Assembly: GCA_005240015.1 (NCBI GenBank)
Contig: SBBV01000515.1
Coordinates: forward strand, 1-6,549
Source: Candidatus Odyssella thessalonicensis
GTDB taxonomy: Bacteria > Pseudomonadota > Alphaproteobacteria > Bin65
Direction of reading: 5' to 3'
DNA length: 6,549 bases
Part shown: in pieces, positions 1 to 5,519 of the stretch
Layout of the letters: every line of letters begins with the position of its first letter
Position numbering within the stretch: the stretch's first letter is position 1
Program-made: the position numbers and the translations under genes
The notes under the pieces: model-generated
What the model was told of the DNA's origin: nothing
Seen by the model: only the letters and a program-made list of their open reading frames with translations
Databases searched by the model: none

Positions 1-592
1 CCTTCTTGGGCTTCTTCAAGATCGAGAGCTTCTCGGTCCGCTCGATGTAGCGCACGAAGCGGAACTTGTTCTCGGCCCCTTCGAGCGGCGCATAGGGCAC
101 ACGCCGCTCCGATGGCTTCACTTTGGCGGCGACGAGGCTGGCCCCGGTGCCGCGATAGGCGGCGTCGACGGCAGCTTCGAAGGCCGGTAGATCGTGCACC
201 AGCCAGGTGTTCGGGACGCCCGCCCCCTTCGCCATGGCAGCCAGGTCCGCGCGCCCTGCCGTGAACGAGGCCGGGCCGCCGGTGGCCTCGTAGGTCTCGT
301 TGTCGATCACGATGACGATGAGGTTCGACGGATTCTGCGCGCCGATCACCGGCAGCACGGTGAGGCCGAGCAGGAGGCTGCCGTCGCCGTCGATGGCGAT
401 CACGCGCCGATGCGGCAGGGCCAGGGCCAAGCCCAGGGCCAGCGGCGTCGGATGGCCCATATAGGGCCGGTAGAGATTCCCATCGCGGTCCTTGATGTGG
501 AAGAGCTCGCGCGCGACGCCGCCAAGATTGGTGATGATCAGCTCGTCGCCGATGCGCTTGGCGAGGGATTCGAGGCAGGAGTAGCTGTCCAT
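1..592 (-). CDS. TPP-binding decarboxylase, beta (C-terminal, PP-domain) subunit, ComE/phosphonopyruvate decarboxylase-like; 3' end cut by window edge
   Basis: Translating the minus strand from the ATG at 592-590 gives 197 open codons running off the left edge. Residues 69-72 read GDGS and Asn98 follows in VIDNETYEATGG, which fits the GDG-x(about 25)-N motif that binds Mg2+ and thiamine diphosphate in the PP domain of TPP enzymes. The split into a separate small PP-domain chain preceded by a Pyr-domain chain is the arrangement of archaeal sulfopyruvate decarboxylase (ComD/ComE), and the region around residues 85-110 resembles that family. It should pair with the product of the gene just upstream to form the active site at the chain interface. 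Family beta chains are about 190 residues, so most of the protein is present; the visible tail (residues 190-197) is lysine-rich. The start is supported by GGTGAGG six bases upstream. The substrate is not determined: sulfopyruvate, phosphonopyruvate or another 2-oxoacid are all possible. Confidence 0.87.
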   Translation of the reverse strand, partial: MDSYSCLESLAKRIGDELIITNLGGVARELFHIKDRDGNLYRPYMGHPTPLALGLALALPHRRVIAIDGDGSLLLGLTVLPVIGAQNPSNLIVIVIDNETYEATGGPASFTAGRADLAAMAKGAGVPNTWLVHDLPAFEAAVDAAYRGTGASLVAAKVKPSERRVPYAPLEGAENKFRFVRYIERTEKLSILKKPKK

Positions 593-598
593 CGCCGG

Positions 599-605
599 CC
601 TCACC
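599..605 (-). promoter_or_regulatory. Ribosome binding site for the decarboxylase beta subunit
   Basis: The minus strand reads GGTGAGG here, six bases before the ATG at 592. It overlaps the TGA stop of the alpha subunit, so the two chains are probably translationally coupled, as suits equimolar subunits. It favours the ATG over an in-frame GTG at 604. Confidence 0.6.
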
Positions 606-1107
606 AATGATCCGTGCATTCCATGAGCAGGGCGGCCGGCCGGCTCGAGGCTTCGACGGTGGCCTGGCCGCGCACGATGGCTTCGTCCAGCCCGGCAGGA
701 TCGCCAATTCTCGTGTAGGGAATCCTGAGGCCGTCGAGGATCACCGGCGCCATCTGGCCGCCCGCGAAATACCAGTACCCGCCGCCGTCGCCATAGCTGC
801 CGCGGTGATCGATCAGCAGCAGCATCGGCATGCCGCCATACATTCCTTCGAGTCCGGCCAGCGCGTAGGCGCCGAGGCAAAGCGCGGTGTTCTCGACGAT
901 GAGCGCGGGGCGTTTGCCGCCCATCCAGGCGCCGGCGGCGATGACCATGCCGTCGCCCTCGTTGTTCACCTGCACGTACTTGAACTGCGGATCCTCGGCC
1001 AGGGCGGGCAGAAGTCGCGCAGCCTGGGTGAAGGGCAGGGTGATGACGAAGTCGATTCCCGCGCGCTTCAATCCGCGCAGGAAAATCTGGACGGTTTCTT
1101 CCTTCAT
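601..1107 (-). CDS. TPP-binding decarboxylase, alpha (N-terminal, Pyr-domain) subunit, ComD/phosphonopyruvate decarboxylase-like
   Basis: The product is 168 residues, the usual size for the Pyr-domain chain of a split sulfopyruvate/phosphonopyruvate decarboxylase-type enzyme. It opens with a short helix region (MKEETVQIFLRGLKRAGIDF). Glu50 in VNNEGDGMVIAAGA sits where the glutamate that activates the TPP aminopyrimidine ring lies in this family. Residues 68-100 form the typical VEN...GMPMLLLID core, followed by HRGSYGDG and later LRIPYTRI. It would form the cofactor site together with the beta chain encoded eight bases downstream. The gene starts eight bases after the permease stop, so it belongs to the transporter operon. 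A longer frame open to 1899 exists, but the upstream part only shadows the permease; the ATG at 1107 has an AGGGGAG site before it. The segment at residues 101-121 looks unlike what I remember of ComD proteins, so the substrate may differ. Family call is good, substrate unknown. Confidence 0.87.
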   Translation of the reverse strand: MKEETVQIFLRGLKRAGIDFVITLPFTQAARLLPALAEDPQFKYVQVNNEGDGMVIAAGAWMGGKRPALIVENTALCLGAYALAGLEGMYGGMPMLLLIDHRGSYGDGGGYWYFAGGQMAPVILDGLRIPYTRIGDPAGLDEAIVRGQATVEASSRPAALLMECTDHW

Positions 1108-1110
1108 CCG

Positions 1111-1117
1111 CTCCCCT
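1111..1117 (-). promoter_or_regulatory. Ribosome binding site for the decarboxylase alpha subunit
   Basis: The minus strand reads AGGGGAG, three bases before the ATG at 1107 and overlapping the permease TAG stop (1118-1116). The spacing is short, but this is the best site locally. It decides the start at 1107 rather than further upstream in the permease. Confidence 0.5.
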
Positions 1118-1880
1118 ATCCCGCCGCGAGATGCGTGCCGCGCACCGACCATGCCGTCAGTCGCTTCTCCACCATCGCCGTCAGCACATACATCAACACA
1201 CCCATGAGCGCGATCACAAACAGCGCCGCGAAGGCGAGCGGCACCTCGAAGCGCGAGGACGCGACGGTCATCAGATGACCGATGCCCGTATTGGCGGCGA
1301 CGTTTTCCGAAACGATCGAGCCGACGAACGCGAAGGTAATCGCAATTTTGAGCGAGGCGAAATAGTAGGGCAGCGAGCGCGGGATGCCGATGAACCAGAG
1401 GATGTCGCGGTTGCGGGCGCCGAGCGCGCGCAGCACATCCTTGAGCTCGGGCTCGACCGTGGCGATGCCGGTCGCGACGTTGACGACGATGGGGAAGAAT
1501 GAGATCAGAAACGCGGTGATGATCGCCGGCACCGCGCCGACCCCGAACCACATGACGAGGATCGGCACCAGTGCCACTTTGGGAATGGTGTTGAAGCCGA
1601 TCAGCAGCGTATACACGCCGCGATAGAGCCAGGCGCTCGAGCCGATCGCGACGCCGAGCGCCATGCCGGCCACCATTGCGATGCCGAATCCGGCGACGGT
1701 GGTGAGGAAGGTCTGCAGCGAATGGACCGCGATCTCGGCGCGCCACGTCCAGAGCGCTTCCAGGAACACGGTCGGGCGCGGCAGGATGAACGGCGGCACG
1801 TCGAAGAGGCGCACGGCCGCTTCCCAGACCAGGAACACGCCCAGCACCACGAGCCAGGGCAGATGCCGCTGCAGCTTCAT
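1116..1880 (-). CDS. ABC transporter permease, SsuC/TauC/ThiX type
   Basis: This 254-residue integral membrane protein would form the channel of an importer. Hydrophobic segments lie at about residues 8-24, 58-80, 86-110, 114-135, 178-195 and 213-236, consistent with the six-helix fold of the sulfonate/taurine/thiamine-precursor permeases. A cytoplasmic loop at residues 145-175 (DVLRALGARNRDILWFIGIP) matches the EAA-type loop that contacts the ATPase. The start FILPRPTVFLEALW near residue 31 is typical of the SsuC/TauC group. The ATG at 1880 overlaps the ATPase stop as ATGA, a sign of translational coupling. The same frame stays open upstream to 2531, but that part lies over the ATPase and has no membrane character, so it was rejected. 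Family is clear; the transported compound is not. Confidence 0.95.
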   Translation of the reverse strand: MKLQRHLPWLVVLGVFLVWEAAVRLFDVPPFILPRPTVFLEALWTWRAEIAVHSLQTFLTTVAGFGIAMVAGMALGVAIGSSAWLYRGVYTLLIGFNTIPKVALVPILVMWFGVGAVPAIITAFLISFFPIVVNVATGIATVEPELKDVLRALGARNRDILWFIGIPRSLPYYFASLKIAITFAFVGSIVSENVAANTGIGHLMTVASSRFEVPLAFAALFVIALMGVLMYVLTAMVEKRLTAWSVRGTHLAAG

Positions 1881-2701
1881 CGCGCCCCCACCGTCGCACG
1901 CGGCGGCGCGCCCCGCGCCGAGCGCGCTTCGTCGATGCGGGCGCGCAGCTCGTGGACCACGTCCACGAAGCCGTGGTCGTAGATGACCTCGAGCGGCCGC
2001 GGGCGCGGCGCCGCGAAGCGACGCTCGGCCACGAAGGTGCCGGGCCGCGCGCTCATCACATGCACGCCGTCGGCGAGGAACAGTGCCTCGCGGAGATCGT
2101 GCGTCACCAGCACCACGGTCGGCTTCTTCTCGAGCCAGAGGCGCTGCAGCACCACCCAGAGCTCCTCGCGCGTGAACGCATCGAGCGCGCCGAAGGGCTC
2201 GTCGAGCAGCAGCAGGCTCGGCTCGTGGATCAGCGCGCGGCAGAGCTGCGCCCGCTGCTGCATTCCGCCCGAGAGCTCCCACACCGATTTCTCGGCGAAA
2301 TCGGCGAGCCCCACCGATTCCAGCAGCGCGAGCGCCCTCTCCTCGTGCTGGCGGCGGTTGCGGCGGAAATGATCGCGGTGCGTCTCGACCACCTGCAGCG
2401 GCAGCAGAACGTTCTCGAGGGTGTTGCGCCAGGGCAGCAGCGTGGCGTTCTGAAACGCCATGCCGACGATCTTGAGCGGGCCCCTGACCTCTTCGTCCCC
2501 AACGCGCAGAGAACCCGACGTCGTTGGCCAAAGGCCGGCAATCGCTTTCAGCAGCGTGGACTTGCCGCAGCCCGACGGCCCCACCACCGCAATGAACTTG
2601 CCGCGCTCGAAGCTGAGCGACACGTCGTCGAGCGCCAGGACGCCGCCGGCCGCCGGGCCGTAGCGTAAGCTTACGTTCTTGATGTCGACGAAGGCCGCCA
2701 T
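1877..2701 (-). CDS. ABC transporter ATP-binding protein, SsuB/TauB/ThiZ type
   Basis: A 274-residue nucleotide-binding subunit that would power import on the cytoplasmic face of the membrane. All the expected motifs are intact: Walker A GPSGCGKST at residues 41-49, Q-loop Gln84 in MAFQNATLLPWR, signature LSGGMQQR at 143-150, Walker B LLLLDEP at 163-169 with Glu168, D-loop GALD at 171-174, and H-loop His201 in VLVTHDLREALFLAD. The length and the sequence WRNTLENVLLPL are typical of the nitrate/sulfonate/taurine-type ATPases. The carboxyl end after about residue 235 is Arg/Ala-rich and less conserved. The ATG at 2701 lies 33 bases after the binding-protein stop; no strong ribosome binding site precedes it, but the domain begins only a few residues later (FVDIKNVSLRYG), so a later start is unlikely. 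Confidence 0.96.
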   Translation of the reverse strand: MAAFVDIKNVSLRYGPAAGGVLALDDVSLSFERGKFIAVVGPSGCGKSTLLKAIAGLWPTTSGSLRVGDEEVRGPLKIVGMAFQNATLLPWRNTLENVLLPLQVVETHRDHFRRNRRQHEERALALLESVGLADFAEKSVWELSGGMQQRAQLCRALIHEPSLLLLDEPFGALDAFTREELWVVLQRLWLEKKPTVVLVTHDLREALFLADGVHVMSARPGTFVAERRFAAPRPRPLEVIYDHGFVDVVHELRARIDEARSARGAPPRATVGAR

Positions 2702-2734
2702 GCGGTCAGGATCGCAAGGCGGCGCGGCGCCCGG

Positions 2735-3742
2735 TCAGGGTTTGCGCTCCGACGCCGCGGGCAGGAAGTCGCCGCGGAACACCTCGTTGGGCTTGGGTGG
2801 CTGAGCGATGTCCATGGCCTTGGCGACGAATTCGATCATGCGCTGGAGGCGCTGGCCATCGACATGGCTGAAGCCGTTCGCCTTCACGTTGGCGGTCAGG
2901 ACCGAGGACCGCATAAGCATGGCGACGCGTGGCTCCTCGATGTCCTCGCGGAGCAGGTTGTCGCGCTTCTTGGCCGATGCGATGGCCTTCTTCTGGTCGG
3001 CAGCCGCATCGCGGAAGCCCCGCACGGCGGCGCGCACGAAGGCTTTGACCGTGTCGGAATTCTTGGCGGCGTATTCCTCAGAGACAATCACGCCATTGCC
3101 GAGCAGATCGAGTCCATGGTCGGCGAAGCGCAGCACCACGGCGTCGTCGAGCGCCACGCCCTGGCTCTTCAGGAAGAACAGCGTCGTCGACGGGAACGCC
3201 GTCACCGCGTCGGCCTCGCCGCGCAACAGGAGGCTGTCCTTCACGTCGGGCTTCACCGTGACCCACTTGATGCTTTTCGCATCGAAGCCGTTGACGCTGG
3301 CGAAGATCGGGAATAACAGCCGCGCGCTCGTGCCCGCGGGGGCGGCGATCGTCTTGCCGGCCAGGTCCTTCGGCCCCTTGATGCCGGATTTCTTGAGCGC
3401 GACGATCGACGTCTCGGTCTTGTCGTATTGCGCCAGAACGGCGACGACCTTGGTCTTCGGGTTCTTGGCGTTGAACGAGACGAGCGTCGGAATATCGGCG
3501 AGGCCGAACTCATAGGCGCCGGAGGCGACTTTGGCGATCGCGTCGCCCGAGCCGTGCCCGCGGTCGATCTTCACCGCGAGTCCCTCCTGGGCGAAGTGCC
3601 CGTTGTCCTCGGCCAGCGTGAACATGCCGTGGATTCCCTGCACCGCCCAATCGAGCACGAAGCGGACACGGGTTTCGGCGGCCGCCGAATATGCGCTCGC
3701 AACGGCGAGCGCGAGGCCCGCCCCGATGGCAGTAAGCCGCAT
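2735..3742 (-). CDS. Periplasmic ABC substrate-binding protein, SsuA/NMT1/THI5-like
   Basis: The product is 335 residues from the ATG at 3742. A signal peptide is visible: one Arg, then a hydrophobic Ala/Leu/Val stretch and a likely cleavage after AYSAAA, about residue 22. The mature part starts TRVRFVLDWAVQGIHGMFTLAEDNGHF, the pattern of the NMT1/THI5-like family of binding proteins for sulfonates, taurine, pyrimidine thiamine precursors and similar compounds. GHGSGDAIAKVASGAYEFGLADIPTL (split here: residues 62-80 and 81-87) covers the loop that normally cradles the ligand, and KDLAGKTIAAPAGTSARLL at 126-144 is the usual second-lobe entry. It is the first gene of a five-gene unit with its own ATPase, permease and a TPP decarboxylase. 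A GTG at 3745 is also in frame but is too close to the ribosome binding site. Which compound it binds cannot be told from sequence alone. Confidence 0.93.
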   Translation of the reverse strand: MRLTAIGAGLALAVASAYSAAAETRVRFVLDWAVQGIHGMFTLAEDNGHFAQEGLAVKIDRGHGSGDAIAKVASGAYEFGLADIPTLVSFNAKNPKTKVVAVLAQYDKTETSIVALKKSGIKGPKDLAGKTIAAPAGTSARLLFPIFASVNGFDAKSIKWVTVKPDVKDSLLLRGEADAVTAFPSTTLFFLKSQGVALDDAVVLRFADHGLDLLGNGVIVSEEYAAKNSDTVKAFVRAAVRGFRDAAADQKKAIASAKKRDNLLREDIEEPRVAMLMRSSVLTANVKANGFSHVDGQRLQRMIEFVAKAMDIAQPPKPNEVFRGDFLPAASERKP

Positions 3743-3749
3743 CACTACG

Positions 3750-3756
3750 CCTCCCT
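3750..3756 (-). promoter_or_regulatory. Ribosome binding site for the substrate-binding protein
   Basis: The minus strand reads AGGGAGG, seven bases before the ATG at 3742 and only four before the in-frame GTG at 3745. The spacing decides for the ATG. Confidence 0.75.
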
Positions 3757-3889
3757 AGGCTCTGCGCCGTTCGCGTTCACTCCGCCAACAGCGCGATCCC
3801 GCAGTACGACGGGCCTTGCTCAGGAACGCTATCACAATCGGGGTTCCGCGCAATCCGAATGCGGCGGCGGTTCGCGCGAAGCCGTCCGG

Positions 3890-3994
3890 TTAAACGCAGG
3901 AAGGCCGCAAGCCGGCTGGTCGTTTCCGCACCGCGCAGACATAGCCGCCCGCCACGCCGCCGACGACGATCGTGTCGAATTGGGTATCGGCCAT
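3890..3994 (-). pseudogene. lpd: N-terminal remnant of dihydrolipoamide dehydrogenase (E3)
   Basis: From the ATG at 3994 the minus strand encodes 34 residues and then a TAA at 3892-3890. The first 13 residues, MADTQFDTIVVGG, and then AGGYVCAVR at 15-23, match the start of proteobacterial dihydrolipoamide dehydrogenases, which open with an FD-x-IVIGGGPGGYVxAIR dinucleotide-binding fold. The gene also sits where lpd normally follows pdhC. The FAD-binding glycine motif is damaged: GGGPGG has become GGVAGG. The remaining residues (24-34) keep only a Gly-Leu and a Cys-Val at the expected spacing before the stop. The CxxxxC redox-disulphide region, the NAD domain and the dimer interface, more than 400 residues, are absent, and no other lpd piece appears downstream in any minus frame. 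A functional E3 at this site is excluded by what is visible. A short independent peptide is possible but unlikely. Confidence 0.75.
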
Positions 3995-4128
3995 GCGCCT
4001 ACGAGCCCGTTATTCCGCGTCGAACTCTCTTGGCCATCGGTTTCCCCTGCCCGGGACGGCGGCGAGGCGCCGTTTCTGTTCTCCATAAATTGTAGTCCAG
4101 GAGGAGGAAGGCGTCGCGACCGAATTCC

Positions 4129-5514
4129 TCACGCCAGCATCGTCGCGGGCTTCTCGATGAAGCCCTTGAAGGCCTGCATCCAGGTCGCGCCGGTGGCGCC
4201 GTCGACGACGCGGTGATCGCAGGCGAGCGTCACCGACATGATGGTGGCGATCTCGATCTTGCCGTTGCGCACGATGGGGCGCTGCTCGCCCTGCGCCACG
4301 GCGAGGATGCAGGCCTGCGGCGGGTTGATGACCGCCGTGAATTGCTTCATGCCGTACATGCCGAGATTGGAGATCGAGAAGCCGCCGCCCTGATACTCCT
4401 CGGGCTTGAGCTTCCCGGCGCGCGCGCGCTCGGCCAGCGCCTTCATCTCGGTCGCGATCTGCGCGACACCCTTCTGGTCGGCGTTCCAGATGATCGGCGT
4501 GATGAGCCCGCCCTCGTAAGCGACGGCGACCGAGATATCGACCGTGTTGAGCATGCGGATCGCCGTCTCGGCCCATTGCGCGTTGACCGCCGGCACCGCG
4601 CGCAGCGCGCAGGCCGCCGCCTTGATGACGAGATCGTTGACCGAGACTTTGTAAGCCGGCTCCTTCGTCTTCTTGTCCTTGGGCGCCGCGTCGTTGATCT
4701 CGGCGCGGGCCGCGAGCAGGCGGTCGATCTCGCAATCGACCGTGAGATAGAAGACGGGAATCGTCGTGTGCGCTTCGGTCATGCGCCTGGCGATGACCTT
4801 CCTCACCGAGGAGAGCGGCACGTCGGTGTAGGGCGTGGTCGGCCGCGCGGGAGGCGCGAGGGGGCCCGGCGCGCGCGCCATCGCCGGCGCGGGCCGCGCC
4901 CCGCCCGACAATGCTGCTTCGATATCCGATTTCACGATGCGGCCATGCGGCCCGCTGCCGCGGATCGCGGCGAGATCGATGCCGGCCTGCTTCGCCATGC
5001 GCTTGGCCAGCGGGCTCGCGAAGACGCGGTCGTGGCCGTTCGTGCGCGGTGCGGGAGGAGGCGCTGCTGCGGGCTTGGCGCCCGCGCCTGGGGCCGGAGA
5101 CGGTTGGGGCTGAGGCGCGGGCGCTGCGGCGGGCGCGGAGGGTGCGCCCGTCTCGCCGCCCGCCGGAGCGCGTGGCGCCTGCTGAGCCGGCTTCGGCGCT
5201 TCGGCGGGCTTCGCCGGCGCGGGCGCAGCGCCGCCGTCGCCTTTGAATTCTTCCAGCGCTTTCTTGTCCTCGCCCTCGGCAAGCAGGAGCGCGATCACGG
5301 CGTTGACCTTCACACCCTCGGTGCCCGCGGGCACGAGAATCTTCCCGAGCGTGCCCTCGTCGACGGCTTCCACCTCCATCGTCGCCTTGTCGGTCTCGAT
5401 CTCGGCGATGACGTCGCCGGCGCTGACCTTGTCGCCTTCCTTCTTCAGCCACTTGGCGAGCTTGCCCTCTTCCATGGTCGGCGAGAGCGCGGGCATCGTG
5501 ATCTGGATCGGCAT
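4129..5514 (-). CDS. pdhC: Pyruvate dehydrogenase complex E2, dihydrolipoamide acetyltransferase
   Basis: This 461-residue protein moves the acetyl group from E1 to coenzyme A and forms the core of the complex in the cytoplasm. Domains in order: one lipoyl domain at residues 1-80 with the lipoylated Lys43 in [12 protein letters not shown]; a long Ala/Pro linker at about 96-158; the peripheral subunit-binding domain at about 164-202 ([19 protein letters not shown] ... [12 protein letters not shown]); a second Ala/Pro linker to about 228; and the catalytic domain at 229-461. The active-site motif DHRVVDGA holds His434 and Asp438. Length is normal for a single-lipoyl-domain alphaproteobacterial E2. 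The gene starts five bases after the pdhB stop with GGAG nine bases upstream, so the two are co-transcribed. Pyruvate specificity, as opposed to 2-oxoglutarate, follows from the neighbouring E1-beta, the start [20 protein letters not shown] and the split E1. The downstream E3 partner gene is only a remnant. Confidence 0.96.
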   Translation of the reverse strand: MPIQITMPALSPTMEEGKLAKWLKKEGDKVSAGDVIAEIETDKATMEVEAVDEGTLGKILVPAGTEGVKVNAVIALLLAEGEDKKALEEFKGDGGAAPAPAKPAEAPKPAQQAPRAPAGGETGAPSAPAAAPAPQPQPSPAPGAGAKPAAAPPPAPRTNGHDRVFASPLAKRMAKQAGIDLAAIRGSGPHGRIVKSDIEAALSGGARPAPAMARAPGPLAPPARPTTPYTDVPLSSVRKVIARRMTEAHTTIPVFYLTVDCEIDRLLAARAEINDAAPKDKKTKEPAYKVSVNDLVIKAAACALRAVPAVNAQWAETAIRMLNTVDISVAVAYEGGLITPIIWNADQKGVAQIATEMKALAERARAGKLKPEEYQGGGFSISNLGMYGMKQFTAVINPPQACILAVAQGEQRPIVRNGKIEIATIMSVTLACDHRVVDGATGATWMQAFKGFIEKPATMLA

Positions 5515-5519
5515 CGGGC

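Larger units (their letters stand above)
3743..4128. other. 386-base stretch between pdhC and the transporter operon with no intact gene
   Basis: The stretch holds the broken lpd remnant (3890-3994), a 12-codon frame just before it (3999-4037) and about 147 bases of leader before the transporter operon. I saw no hairpin followed by a T-run on the minus strand, so no terminator for pdhC can be called, and no convincing -35/-10 pair for the transporter. Any promoter for that operon should lie in 3750-3889. An 84-codon minus-strand frame (3832-4086) crosses the lpd remnant out of frame and looks non-coding. Confidence 0.7.

Noticed and set aside
416..441. Short CAGGGCC-type tandem repetition.
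   Set aside because: It lies inside the beta-chain gene and simply encodes the Leu/Ala/Gly-rich helix PLALGLALALP; not a separate repeat element.
607..1278. Plus-strand frame of 223 codons opposite the decarboxylase alpha chain and the permease end.
   Set aside because: Antisense shadow of real genes, with no recognisable domain and no ribosome binding site of note.
1881..2531. Upstream extension of the permease frame over the ATPase gene.
   Set aside because: The extension is Arg/Ala-rich without membrane segments, while the ATPase in the other frame has every motif. The ATG at 1880 gives a normal permease.
3871..3880. Perfect 10-base palindrome TTCGCGCGAA upstream of the transporter operon.
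   Set aside because: Such a palindrome is common by chance in GC-rich DNA, its flanks do not extend the symmetry, and no second copy was seen. It could be an operator, but nothing supports that.
4060..4080. Short hairpin CGGCG-AGG-CGCCG followed by TTTCTGTT on the plus strand.
   Set aside because: The stem is only five base pairs, the T-run is broken and it would act on the plus strand, where no gene ends.
3832..4086. Minus-strand 84-codon frame in the pdhC-transporter gap.
   Set aside because: It reads through the lpd remnant in another frame, has no ribosome binding site and its product is Ser/Pro/Arg-rich without family features.
4089..4094. TACAAT on the minus strand, resembling a -10 box ahead of the lpd stub.
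   Set aside because: No matching -35 element lies at 16-18 bases upstream.
4099..4107. AGGAGGAGG on the plus strand, like a strong ribosome binding site.
   Set aside because: No start codon with a credible coding frame follows on the plus strand at a suitable distance.
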